NCBI GenBank assembly: GCA_052143315.1
Contig: JBKQTE010000066.1
Coordinates: forward strand, 1-64,000
Direction: 5' to 3'
DNA: 64,000 nucleotides
Origin: DASZIT01 sp052143315
GTDB taxonomy: Bacteria > Actinomycetota > Acidimicrobiia > Acidimicrobiales > RAAP-2
A program made the position numbers and the translations under genes. Below the pieces are notes generated by a model. That model saw only the letters and a list, made by a program, of their open reading frames with translations. It was not told the origin of the DNA and made no database searches. Every line of letters begins with the position of its first letter. Position 1 is the first letter of the stretch. This document shows positions 9,309-17,129 of this stretch, one piece after another.

Positions 9309-10065
9309 TCACAAGGCCGCCATACCCACCATGGGAGCGTAGAGGGGCAGCGCACCGGCCGATCCGTCGAACACGGCGTCACCCAGGGCGAACACGCCGC
9401 CATCGGATGCCACCAGCCAGTAGCCGCCGCCGTCGGCCGTCCCCTCCATGCCCACGATCGGCTTGGAGGGGTTGGTGATCGACCCCTTGGGTGTGGCGTC
9501 GCCGAAGGCCAGCACCTGCCCGGTGGAGGTGGCCAGCCAGTAGCCGCCCAGGTCGGCGGTGGTGGCCAGGCCCGTCACGGTCACGTTGGCCGGCACCGAT
9601 CCCACACCCGACCCGTGGAAGACAGCGTCGCCGTAGGCAAACACCCCGCCGTCGGAGCCCACCAGGTAGTAGCCCCTGCCGTCGGGGCTGAGCACCATGC
9701 CCACGATGGGGGCGGCCAGGGACAGGCTGCCGGTGGAGCCGTAGAAGTGGGCGTCACCGAAGGCGAACACCCCGCCGTCGGAGGCCACCAGGTAGTAGCC
9801 CTTGCCGTCGAGGGTCGGAGTCATGGCGATGATCGGCTTGTTGAGGACCATGGACCCGGTGGAGCCGTAGAAGTGGGCGTCACCGAAGGAGAACACGCCC
9901 CCGTCGGCCGCCACCGTCCAGTAGCCCAGGTCGTCGCCCGTACCGGCGATGCCCACCATGGGGGCGTTGAGGCGGTGGCCGTTCATCGTCCCGTAGAACT
10001 GGGCGTCGCCGTAGGCGAACACGCCCCCGTCGGCCGCCACCAGCCAGTAGCCATGGAGCACGGCC
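9309..10065 (-). repeat. Six GYW-type C-terminal repeats
   Basis: Six tandem units of 40-43 codons, each opening with GYW or GYY and carrying DGGVFAFGDAxFYGS. The fifth unit is degenerate (STGQVLAFGDATPKGS). The same family makes up the short protein at 1172-1690. Confidence 0.85.
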
Positions 10066-13000
10066 CAGGGCAGGGTGGCGGTTGAGGTGGCGAAGTTGCT
10101 GTCACCGGAGTACACGGCGGTGATAGTGGGGGCCACCGGCTGCACCGGCAGGTGGGCTGTGCACGTCGCGGTCAGACTGCGAAGGGCCACGGCGTGGCAC
10201 AGGGTCAGGCTGCCCTCGGAGAAGGTGACGGTGCCGGTGGGCGATCCCGCTCCCGGGGCCTGCACCACCAGGGTGTCGACGAAGGTCACCGCCACGCTGG
10301 GCTTGGACGGCTCGGTGGAGGGGGATGTCAGCGTTGTGGCCACCGTCGCCTGGCCCACGTGTTGCACGACGGCCGGGCTCGAGGTGGACGCCTCGAAGTT
10401 GGCGTCGCCGCTGTACACGGCCCGGTACTCGGTTTCGCTGGCGGTGGCGGGCGGGGTCGTGTCGCACTTGGCCGAACCGGTGTGGCTGACCTCGCTCCAC
10501 GTCATCGTCACCGCCGTGCACGCGGTCACGGGCGTCCAGGCACTGCCCCCGTCGGTCGACATCTCGAATTCCACGGTGCCGGTGGGGGCGTCGGGGGAGT
10601 CGAGTCCCGGTGCGGTGATGGCCACGCTGGTGGACAGGGTCACGCCCTGCCCGATGACCGAGGGGTCCGGGGCCGAGTGGATGGTGCTGTTGGTTGACGC
10701 CGATGCCACGGCGAAGCTGTCGCAGCGGCCGGTGGACTCCTGGTAGTTGCTGTCGCCGGAGTAGGTGGCCTGGTAGCTGTAGGTGCCGGCGGCCAGGGCG
10801 GCGGTGGTGGAGGAGTTGGGGACGTTGCCGCCGGCCAGGTCTTGGGTGTTGGCGCTGACGGGGTCACCGGCGCAGCTGCCGCCGTCGTAGAGGTCGTAGG
10901 TGACCGAGCCGGTGGGGGTGATGCCTTCGACGCCAGCGACGGTGGCGGTGTCGTAGGCCTGGGCGCCGGTCACTTCGGTGCCCGACCAGGCCGAGCTGGT
11001 GCCAGCGTCGTCCACGGCGGTACCGACAGCGGGGGTCGCCGTGCCCACGGTGAACGTGTCACAGGTGCTGCTTGAGCCGTCGTAGTTGCTGTCGCCGGAG
11101 TAGGTGGCCTGGTAGCTGTAGGTGCCGGCGGCCAGGACGGCGGTGGTGGAGGAGTTGGGGACGTTGCCGCCGGCCAGGTCTTGGGTGTTGGCGCTGACGG
11201 GGTCACCGATGCAGCTGTCGCCGTCATAGAGGTCGTAGGTGACCGAGCCGGTGGGGGTGAACCCTTCGATGCCGGTGACGGTGGCGGTGTCGTAGGCCTG
11301 GGCTCCGGTCACCTCGGTTCCCGACCAGGCCGAGCTGGTGCCGGCGTCGTCCACGGCGGTACCGACAGCGGAGGTCGCCGTGCCCACGGTGAACGTGTCG
11401 CAGGTGCTGCTTGAGCCGTCGTAGTTGCTGTCGCCGGAGTAGGTGGCCTGGTAGCTGTAGGTGCCGGCGGCCAGGGCGGCGGTGGTGGAGGAGTTAGGGA
11501 CGTCGCCGTCGGCCAGGTCTTGGGTGTTGGCGCTGACGGGGTCACCGATGCAGCTGTCGCCGTCGTAGAGGTCGTAGGTGACCGAGCCGGTGGGGGTGAA
11601 CCCTTCGATGCCGGTGACGGTGGCGGTGTCGTAGGCCTGGGCGCCGGTCACCTCGGTGCCCGACCAGGCCGAGCTGGTGCCGGCGTCGTCCACGGCGGTA
11701 CCGACAGCGGAGGTCGCCGTGCCCACGGTGAACGTGTCGCAGCTGCTGCTTGAGCCGTCGTAGCTGCTGTCGCCGGAGTAGGTGGCCTGGTAGCTGTAGG
11801 TGCCGGCGGCCAGGGCGGCGGTGGTGGCCGAGTTGGGCGCGGTGCCGCCGCTGATGGTCTCGGTGCTGGTCTGCGCCGGGGAGCCGGCGCAGCTGCCGCC
11901 GTCGTAGAGGTCGTAGGTGACGGTGCCGGTGGGGGTGAACCCTTCGATGCCGCTGACGGTGGCGGTGTCGAAGGCCTGGGCGCCGGTCACCTCGGTGCCC
12001 GACCAGGCCGAGCTGGTGCCGGCGTCATCGACCTGCTCGCCGACGCTGGCGCCGGCCTTGGTGACCGAGAACGACTCGCAGCCGCCGCCACCCGACCCGT
12101 AGTTACTGTCGCCGGAGTAGGCGGTCTCGTAGCTGTAGGTCCCTGTGCCCAGGGCGGCGGAGGTGGCCGAGTTGGGCACGGTGCCGCCGCTGATGGTCTC
12201 GGTGCTGGTCTGCGCCGGGGAGCCGGCGCAGCTGCCGCCGTCGTAGAGGTCGTAGGTGACCGTGCCGGTGGGGGTGAACCCTTCGACGCCGGTGACGGTG
12301 GCGGTGTCGTAGGCCTGGGCGCCGGTGGTCTCGGTACCGGTCCACGGGGCGTGGGTGCCGGCGTCATCGACAGTGTTGCCGATGGAGGCCGACGCCTTGT
12401 TGACGGTGAAGCTGACGCAACTCCCGGTATGGCTGGTGTAGTTGCTGTCGCCGGAGTAGCCGGCCTGGTAGCTGTAGGTGCCGGCGGCCAGGGTGGCGGT
12501 GGTGGACGAGTGGGGGGCGACGCCGCCGCTGATGGTCTCGGTGCTGGTCTGCGCCGGGGAGCCGGCGCAGCTGCCGCCGTCGTAGAGGTCGTAGGTGACG
12601 GTGCCGGTGGGGGTGAACCCGCCGACGCCGGAGATGGTGTCGGTGTCGTAGGCGGTGGCGCCGGTCGTCTCGGAGCCGGCCCAGGCCGAGCTGGTGCTGG
12701 CGTCGTCGACCACGCTGGTGGCGCTGCCCAGGCTGCCCTTGCCCACGTTGAAGCTGGCGCAGCCGCTGGTGTCGCCGTTGTAGTTGTCGTCGCCGCTGTA
12801 GACGGCGTGGTAGCTGTAGGTGCCGGCAGCCAGGGCGGCGGTGGTGGCCGAGTTGGGCACGGTGCCGCCGCTGATGGTCTCGGTGCTGGTCTGCACCGGG
12901 GAGCCGGCGCAGCTTCCGCCGTCGTAAAGGTCGTAGGTGACCGAGCCGGTGGGCTCGATGCCTCCGGCTCCGGTGACGGTGGACGTGTCGTAGGCGGTGG

Positions 13001-14867
13001 CACCCAGGGTCTCGGTACCGGACCAGGCGGCGTGGGTGCCAGCGTCGTCGACGGCGTTGGCGGTGGTGCCCGTGCCGGTGACCACCGTGAAGCTCTCACA
13101 TGATCCGGTCTCGCTGGTGTAGTTGCTGTCGCCCGAATAGGTGCCCTGGTAGCTGTAGGTGCCCGGGTCGAGGGCGGCGGTGGTGGCCGAGTGGGGGACG
13201 GCGCCGCCGCTGATGGTCTCGGTGCTGGTCTGCACCGGGGAGCCGGCGCAGCTGCCGCCGTCGTAGAGGTCGTAGGTGAAGGTGCCCGTCGGTGTGGGGT
13301 CGGCTCCGGGAGTGATGGTGGCCGTGTCGTAGGCGGTGGCGCCGGTGGTCTCGGTGCCGGCCCATGAACTGCCGGTGTGGGCGTCGTCCACCCCCCCGCC
13401 GATGGTGCTGGCCGCCTTGGCCACAGTGACGGTGTCGCTGCCGCTGGCCGGGTCGCTGTCGTCCGACGACGCCGACGCGGTGTTGGTGAGCTCGGTGGGG
13501 GGACTGGCGGTGACCGTCACCGGGATGGTCAGGGTGGGGAGGCTGTCGCCGGTGTCGAGGGCGGACGAGTTGGAGCAGGTCACCTGCTGTCCGGTGATGG
13601 TGCAGGACCAGCCGGTGCCTCCCAGGCCCGACGACTGCGGCGTCTCCCCCGAGGGGATGGTGTCGGACACGTCGATGGGACCCGGGTCGTTTGCCGTGCC
13701 GGCCTCGTCGGACACGGTGACGCCGTAGTCCATGGTGGAGTCGAGGACCGGTGCACCCGAAGCGTTGTCGGTGACCGAGGTGGACAGGGTGGGGACGTTG
13801 CCGCTGGCCGTCTCCAAGGTGACGTTGTTGACGTCGTGGTACTCGATGCTGCCACCGGTGGATCCCACCCAGCCGAACACCAGCTGATAGGGGATGCCGG
13901 TGGAGGGGTTGACCCAGCCGCTGGGGAAGCCCAGGCCAGTGGCCACGGGCAGGGTGCCGCTGAGGTACTGCTCGGAGCCGCTGAGGGGGGTGAAGGCCAC
14001 CTTGTAGGAGTCGGCCGCTACGGAGAGCCCGGATCCGGTGGTGATGGACGACCCGCTGGGGTTGATCACCACTTCGACCGGCACGCTATTGCCCGTCCGG
14101 CTGGTGGCCGGGGGATTGTCGAGAGTGCCGCTGGTGAGGGTGTTGCCGGCGTTGGACGCCGTGCTGTTGAGCATGCAGTAGCCGACGGTGCCGTTGCCCG
14201 GTCCGCGGACGGACACGTTCTCGGGGAATGCCTCGTTGGCGTCCCAGCCGGGGTCGGTGCACCCGGTTCCCTCGTAGGTGGTGTTCTCGTAGTTGCCGAA
14301 TACGTCGAGGCCGATGCCCATGTAGGCGTTGGACATGCCCGCTTCGTCGGAGCTGCCGATGGCCGAGTAGCCCAGGGCACCGCCGGGCTGGCCGATGGAG
14401 GCCGGGGCGGCGGGGTCGGCCGGGTTGGTGGCGGCCAGGAAGAAGCCGATGCCGTCCGCCGCCGATTCTCCGCCGTCGTTGTACTGGTAGGCGTCGAAGG
14501 AGGCGTCGATGCCGTGGAAACTGGGCACGCTCAGGTCGTAGGACACGCCTCCCTCCTCATCGCCGCCATTGGTGGTCAGGCGGAGAGCCCCGCTGCCGGC
14601 TGAGTCGGTGTGCGACGTACATTTGGGGATGGGGGTGCTGACGGTGCCGGCGGTCAGGCAGGCTTCGTTGGTGCCGGTGGGGGCGGACGGCAGGCTCCAA
14701 TGGGGGCTGGTGGTGGTGGTGCCGGTGAACGTCTCGGCCACCAGCGTCTCCTGCGCGGCGGCGGCCGGCGAGGCCGCCAGCCCCACGGCGGCGCCACTCA
14801 GGCCGGCCACCAGACCCACGACGATGGCCACCCGTTCGATGCGATGGCCCAGATGCCGAACCTGCAT
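9309..14867 (-). CDS. Giant secreted lectin-like / Ig-repeat surface protein
   Basis: The start at ATG 14867 follows a strong ribosome site (GGAGGGG, 4-5 nt away) and gives a signal peptide: short basic start, hydrophobic VVGLVAGLSGAAVGLAA and a SPAAAAQ cleavage region. In order, the 1,852 residues hold an L-type-lectin-like domain (about 30-350), a DUF11-like segment, eight ~112-residue Ig-like repeats, two more divergent Ig-like domains, and six ~42-residue GYWLVAxDGGVFxFGDA repeats. Export and adhesion or sugar binding at the cell surface is a family-based inference. No LPXTG motif or membrane anchor is visible, so attachment may rely on the terminal repeats. The gene stands alone, downstream of the IS5 remnant. 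Confidence 0.9.
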   Translation of the reverse strand: MQVRHLGHRIERVAIVVGLVAGLSGAAVGLAASPAAAAQETLVAETFTGTTTTSPHWSLPSAPTGTNEACLTAGTVSTPIPKCTSHTDSAGSGALRLTTNGGDEEGGVSYDLSVPSFHGIDASFDAYQYNDGGESAADGIGFFLAATNPADPAAPASIGQPGGALGYSAIGSSDEAGMSNAYMGIGLDVFGNYENTTYEGTGCTDPGWDANEAFPENVSVRGPGNGTVGYCMLNSTASNAGNTLTSGTLDNPPATSRTGNSVPVEVVINPSGSSITTGSGLSVAADSYKVAFTPLSGSEQYLSGTLPVATGLGFPSGWVNPSTGIPYQLVFGWVGSTGGSIEYHDVNNVTLETASGNVPTLSTSVTDNASGAPVLDSTMDYGVTVSDEAGTANDPGPIDVSDTIPSGETPQSSGLGGTGWSCTITGQQVTCSNSSALDTGDSLPTLTIPVTVTASPPTELTNTASASSDDSDPASGSDTVTVAKAASTIGGGVDDAHTGSSWAGTETTGATAYDTATITPGADPTPTGTFTYDLYDGGSCAGSPVQTSTETISGGAVPHSATTAALDPGTYSYQGTYSGDSNYTSETGSCESFTVVTGTGTTANAVDDAGTHAAWSGTETLGATAYDTSTVTGAGGIEPTGSVTYDLYDGGSCAGSPVQTSTETISGGTVPNSATTAALAAGTYSYHAVYSGDDNYNGDTSGCASFNVGKGSLGSATSVVDDASTSSAWAGSETTGATAYDTDTISGVGGFTPTGTVTYDLYDGGSCAGSPAQTSTETISGGVAPHSSTTATLAAGTYSYQAGYSGDSNYTSHTGSCVSFTVNKASASIGNTVDDAGTHAPWTGTETTGAQAYDTATVTGVEGFTPTGTVTYDLYDGGSCAGSPAQTSTETISGGTVPNSATSAALGTGTYSYETAYSGDSNYGSGGGGCESFSVTKAGASVGEQVDDAGTSSAWSGTEVTGAQAFDTATVSGIEGFTPTGTVTYDLYDGGSCAGSPAQTSTETISGGTAPNSATTAALAAGTYSYQATYSGDSSYDGSSSSCDTFTVGTATSAVGTAVDDAGTSSAWSGTEVTGAQAYDTATVTGIEGFTPTGSVTYDLYDGDSCIGDPVSANTQDLADGDVPNSSTTAALAAGTYSYQATYSGDSNYDGSSSTCDTFTVGTATSAVGTAVDDAGTSSAWSGTEVTGAQAYDTATVTGIEGFTPTGSVTYDLYDGDSCIGDPVSANTQDLAGGNVPNSSTTAVLAAGTYSYQATYSGDSNYDGSSSTCDTFTVGTATPAVGTAVDDAGTSSAWSGTEVTGAQAYDTATVAGVEGITPTGSVTYDLYDGGSCAGDPVSANTQDLAGGNVPNSSTTAALAAGTYSYQATYSGDSNYQESTGRCDSFAVASASTNSTIHSAPDPSVIGQGVTLSTSVAITAPGLDSPDAPTGTVEFEMSTDGGSAWTPVTACTAVTMTWSEVSHTGSAKCDTTPPATASETEYRAVYSGDANFEASTSSPAVVQHVGQATVATTLTSPSTEPSKPSVAVTFVDTLVVQAPGAGSPTGTVTFSEGSLTLCHAVALRSLTATCTAHLPVQPVAPTITAVYSGDSNFATSTATLPWAVLHGYWLVAADGGVFAYGDAQFYGTMNGHRLNAPMVGIAGTGDDLGYWTVAADGGVFSFGDAHFYGSTGSMVLNKPIIAMTPTLDGKGYYLVASDGGVFAFGDAHFYGSTGSLSLAAPIVGMVLSPDGRGYYLVGSDGGVFAYGDAVFHGSGVGSVPANVTVTGLATTADLGGYWLATSTGQVLAFGDATPKGSITNPSKPIVGMEGTADGGGYWLVASDGGVFALGDAVFDGSAGALPLYAPMVGMAAL
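10705..13411 (-). repeat. Eight tandem Ig-like repeats, ~338-bp period
   Basis: Each unit runs VDDAGTSSAWSGTE ... TPTGxVTYDLYDGGSC ... TYSYQATYSGDSNY, about 112 codons. Units 6 and 7 (roughly 11060-11740 by coordinate) are almost identical at the DNA level, while units 1-3 at the N-terminal side are more diverged, the pattern expected of recent expansion near the C-terminal end of the array. Each unit has two Cys that could form a disulfide (SC...C). Confidence 0.9.
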
Positions 14868-14982
14868 GTCCCCTCCGATCCTCTGCTGGCGCCCCCCGGC
14901 GTGCCGGACTCGGGCCGACCAGATGCTTTTATAGCCCGGTCGCGACGGTTCTGCCGGGGATGACACCGGGCCTACCAGTGTT

Positions 14983-15221
14983 GCCGCTGCCCGAGGACTC
15001 CTGGCCGAGATCGAGACGCGGTGGCTCGACCGGGGCTATGACCCCGACGTCACCCACCTGTGTCTCAGCGACCGGGGAACCGATGATGCCGTCATCGCCC
15101 GGAGACGCAAACGAGGAACAGACGCCGCTCGACCAAGAAGAACCAGCCCATGGGCCTGCGGCGGCCGGTCGAGCGGACCAACTCGTGGCTCTCGAACTAC
15201 GGCCAGCTCCGCCGGAACACC
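14983..15221 (+). mobile_element. IS5-family transposase 3'-end remnant with frameshift
   Basis: On the plus strand from 14983 the translation contains ETRWLDRGYDPDVTHLCLSD and DDAVIARRRKRG; near 15129 the frame changes and continues as STKKNQPMGLRRPVERTNSW then LSNYGQLRRNT. This is the C-terminal end of IS5-group DDE transposases, including the glutamate region (PVERTNSWL). The N-terminal two thirds and terminal repeats are absent. It abuts the truncated kinase copy at ~15226, which suggests the insertion broke that copy. Confidence 0.8.
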
Positions 15222-15231
15222 AGTAGTCGAG

Positions 15232-15408
15232 TCCGTGGTGTCGGCACCGGAACACCTCGGTCCGAGCACCCTCACCCAGGCGTTCAATGAGGTCGATCCC
15301 GGGAATGCTCCTGGCGACTGCGTCCATGCCCGTCACGGCAGTCCCGTCCCGGGATCGGCGGCGGCGACCGGTAGGTCGACTTCCTTGGCCGAGACCCGGC
15401 TCCGCCAA
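15232..15408 (-). pseudogene. Truncated kinase gene copy
   Basis: From the TTG at 15408 it reads MAEPGLGQGSRPTGRRRRSR then ... MDAVARSIPGIDLIERLGEG ... RCRHHGLDY, matching residues 1-63 of the large kinase with few changes. After Asp-Tyr the match ends before the catalytic Lys and the frame runs into the transposase remnant. Not expected to make a functional protein. Confidence 0.85.
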
Positions 15409-15549
15409 TTGTCCATGGTTCAGCCATCGGCAATCTCTGGCAGAGCCTTGACCGCTTTTGCTCAGAATGTCCAGCTCAACAAGGGCGGCGAGAGGGCCGG
15501 AAGGCGTAAGCTCGACGAATTCGCTGCGTCGGGCGGAGCAAGAAAAGCC

Positions 15550-15621
15550 CTATCCGAGCAGCTTCTTGGCGATGACCACCCGCTGGACCTGGTTGGTGCC
15601 CTCGTAGATCTGGGTGATCTT
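15550..15621 (-). pseudogene. Acyl-CoA dehydrogenase 3'-end remnant, copy B
   Basis: It encodes KITQIYEGTNQVQRVVIAKKLLG and a TAG stop, differing from the intact gene's tail at one residue. Just upstream the homology seems to continue across a ~5-bp insertion in the Asp-Ala-Lys codons, then fades. It lies downstream of the XRE/nucleotidyltransferase pair, so that pair is flanked by this remnant and the real dehydrogenase end. Confidence 0.85.
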
Positions 15622-15949
15622 TCCTCGGCGTCCAGTGCGTCCTGTCCAGTGCGCTGACCTGCGTCTACTCGGTCGAAGGTGATGCCCCATCCACCCAGTT
15701 CTGCCGAGTTGTAGGGATGAAGTAGGAATGGAATCGCTCGACACGTCGGCGTTCGCCCGGAGGCGATCCGACGATTGCTCTCTGGCCACCACACCAATCC
15801 GACGTTGTCGACCGTGGTCTCCCTCACCGCAGTCCTAGAACTGGAGGTCGTCGTCATCCCATCGACCGAGCAGCACGAACGGCAATCCGCCTGACCCTTG
15901 GATGCCGGGAGAGATAACAGCGACCGCCCCACTCTCGTTTCGCCTTTGC

Positions 15950-16519
15950 TCAGACATTCGATTCCGGAGTGTCAGTCCTGATGATCTCTGGAAAGATGGT
16001 TTGTATGTAGAACCCGGCTTTGGCAGACACCCGCTCACGTCGATAGAACCGCTCGACGACCTCGTACGCTTGATCGGCGTGCTCGATCCCAATGAGCTCT
16101 CCGAGCAATTTCAGATCGTCGTCATCCATACCGATCCTGGCCGAAATCGCCTTCATGGCGAAGAGATACTCGGGAGATGGCACGACGACGTGGATCCCCT
16201 CACTGGAAATCGCGACCTGCTGACCGTCGTCCTTGAAATCGGGCAAAAGCCCTTTCACACCGTCGTTCAACCAGTCTCGTGGGAGTCCGAGTTCGTCGGC
16301 CACCTTCCTCGCTTCTTCATACACACGCATCTTGGGCTCGAAGACGGCATCGATGTCCCGTGTTCCACGGGCGCCGCTGTACGCCAACGCGATTGCGCCA
16401 CCGCCGACGACGAACATGTCCACGGAGTCTCCGGTGGCAGCACAACGTCGGCCGAGCTCGACGAGCAGCTCTCGGATGCTCTCTCGGCCGAGCAGGGGCC
16501 CGTCGGATCCAGGGCTCAT
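15950..16519 (-). CDS. DUF6036-type nucleotidyltransferase (toxin-like)
   Basis: 189 residues. VVGGGAIALAYSGARGTRDI followed by DAVFEP (about 37-62) is the minimal-nucleotidyltransferase core: a GG motif, then Asp-x-Asp for metal binding. The C-terminal helical half (SPEYLFAMKAISARIGMDDDD) fits DUF6036/AbiEii-like proteins. Its ATG overlaps the stop of the upstream XRE gene (ATGA), so the two are translationally coupled, an arrangement usual for antitoxin-toxin pairs. Target and toxicity are inference; it could also be a standalone nucleotidyltransferase. Confidence 0.75.
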   Translation of the reverse strand: MSPGSDGPLLGRESIRELLVELGRRCAATGDSVDMFVVGGGAIALAYSGARGTRDIDAVFEPKMRVYEEARKVADELGLPRDWLNDGVKGLLPDFKDDGQQVAISSEGIHVVVPSPEYLFAMKAISARIGMDDDDLKLLGELIGIEHADQAYEVVERFYRRERVSAKAGFYIQTIFPEIIRTDTPESNV

Positions 16520-17091
16520 ACCGATTCCAGAGCGTCAGGGTCCACCATCACGCCGCGTGATCGGAAGGGCTCAGGCGAGTGCGCGAGGAGGTACTCGCTG
16601 AAGGCCGGATTGTCACCGACGAACCACTCTCCAGCCAGCCGGATATTCTCCGTCCACGCCGGCACAGGAACATTGCTCCTAACGGCCAGGTCCTCGGTAG
16701 AGCCGGCGAGGAGTGCGTCCCAACGCTTGTCACCGGTCGTGGCAGGGCGAGCGAAGAACACCTTCTGGTCAGCTGGACGGGACACCCACTTGGCGTTCGA
16801 ACGCTGCTCTCGGACAATTCGCAAGAGCTCCCTCGGTGCCCAGCCATGGCGAAGGCCGTATCGAATCGCTGCCGAAGCCTCTGGAGTGGTCACGAGGCGA
16901 TGCACGAAGATGCTGCTCTCGCCACCAGCATCGATCGCATCCAGGATGCGTTGCAGGGTTGGCCTTCCGGGCACCTTGTCGCCACGCTCGTAAGCGGCGA
17001 TGTTGCTCTCTGCGGTACCCGTCACGCGCGCCACCTGAGCCGCAGAGAGCCCCGCCTCTCTGCGGCTCCGACGCAATGTCCATCCGTCCAT
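16516..17091 (-). CDS. XRE-family HTH regulator, partner of the nucleotidyltransferase
   Basis: 191 residues. An N-terminal XRE helix-turn-helix covers about 5-60 (LSAAQVARVTGTAESNIAAY, then ERGDKVPGRPTLQRIL). The remaining ~125 residues are a conserved-looking domain I cannot name, with a Trp/Arg-rich middle. ATG 17091 lies in two tandem GGACGGAT octamers, and the ATG of the second octamer is out of frame. The upstream DNA is AT-rich, unusual here, and probably holds the promoter and its own operator. Likely antitoxin and autorepressor. Confidence 0.75.
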   Translation of the reverse strand: MDGWTLRRSRREAGLSAAQVARVTGTAESNIAAYERGDKVPGRPTLQRILDAIDAGGESSIFVHRLVTTPEASAAIRYGLRHGWAPRELLRIVREQRSNAKWVSRPADQKVFFARPATTGDKRWDALLAGSTEDLAVRSNVPVPAWTENIRLAGEWFVGDNPAFSEYLLAHSPEPFRSRGVMVDPDALESV

Positions 17092-17100
17092 CCGTCCAGA

Positions 17101-17122
17101 TTATCAGTTATTAGTTATTTAT
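17101..17122 (-). promoter_or_regulatory. AT-rich promoter/operator region of the XRE-nucleotidyltransferase pair
   Basis: A ~22-bp AT-rich island just before the XRE start. On the minus strand it reads as 7-bp-spaced TAAC/TAAT steps (ATAACTAATAACTGATAAT). In GC-rich surroundings this suggests a -10 region combined with a repeated operator for the XRE protein. Confidence 0.45.
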
Positions 17123-17129
17123 GTGACCC

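Larger units (their letters stand above)
15226..15740. repeat. Duplicated segment, copy B
   Basis: The counterpart of 8530-9050. It carries the kinase 5' fragment, the upstream spacer and the dehydrogenase tail in the same order and orientation. The left end coincides with the IS5 remnant. Beyond the tail, 15622-15949 has no gene that I can see. Confidence 0.85.

Noticed and set aside
10705..13411. Regular long repeats considered as a CRISPR array
   Set aside because: The units are ~338 bp, all coding in one frame, with no unique spacers.
15835..16092. Minus-strand frame after the nucleotidyltransferase gene
   Set aside because: Overlaps the end of that gene in another frame and has no coding character.
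17083..17091. Two GGACGGAT octamers at the XRE start as a phase-variable switch
   Set aside because: Only two units; slipped-strand switches normally need more copies.
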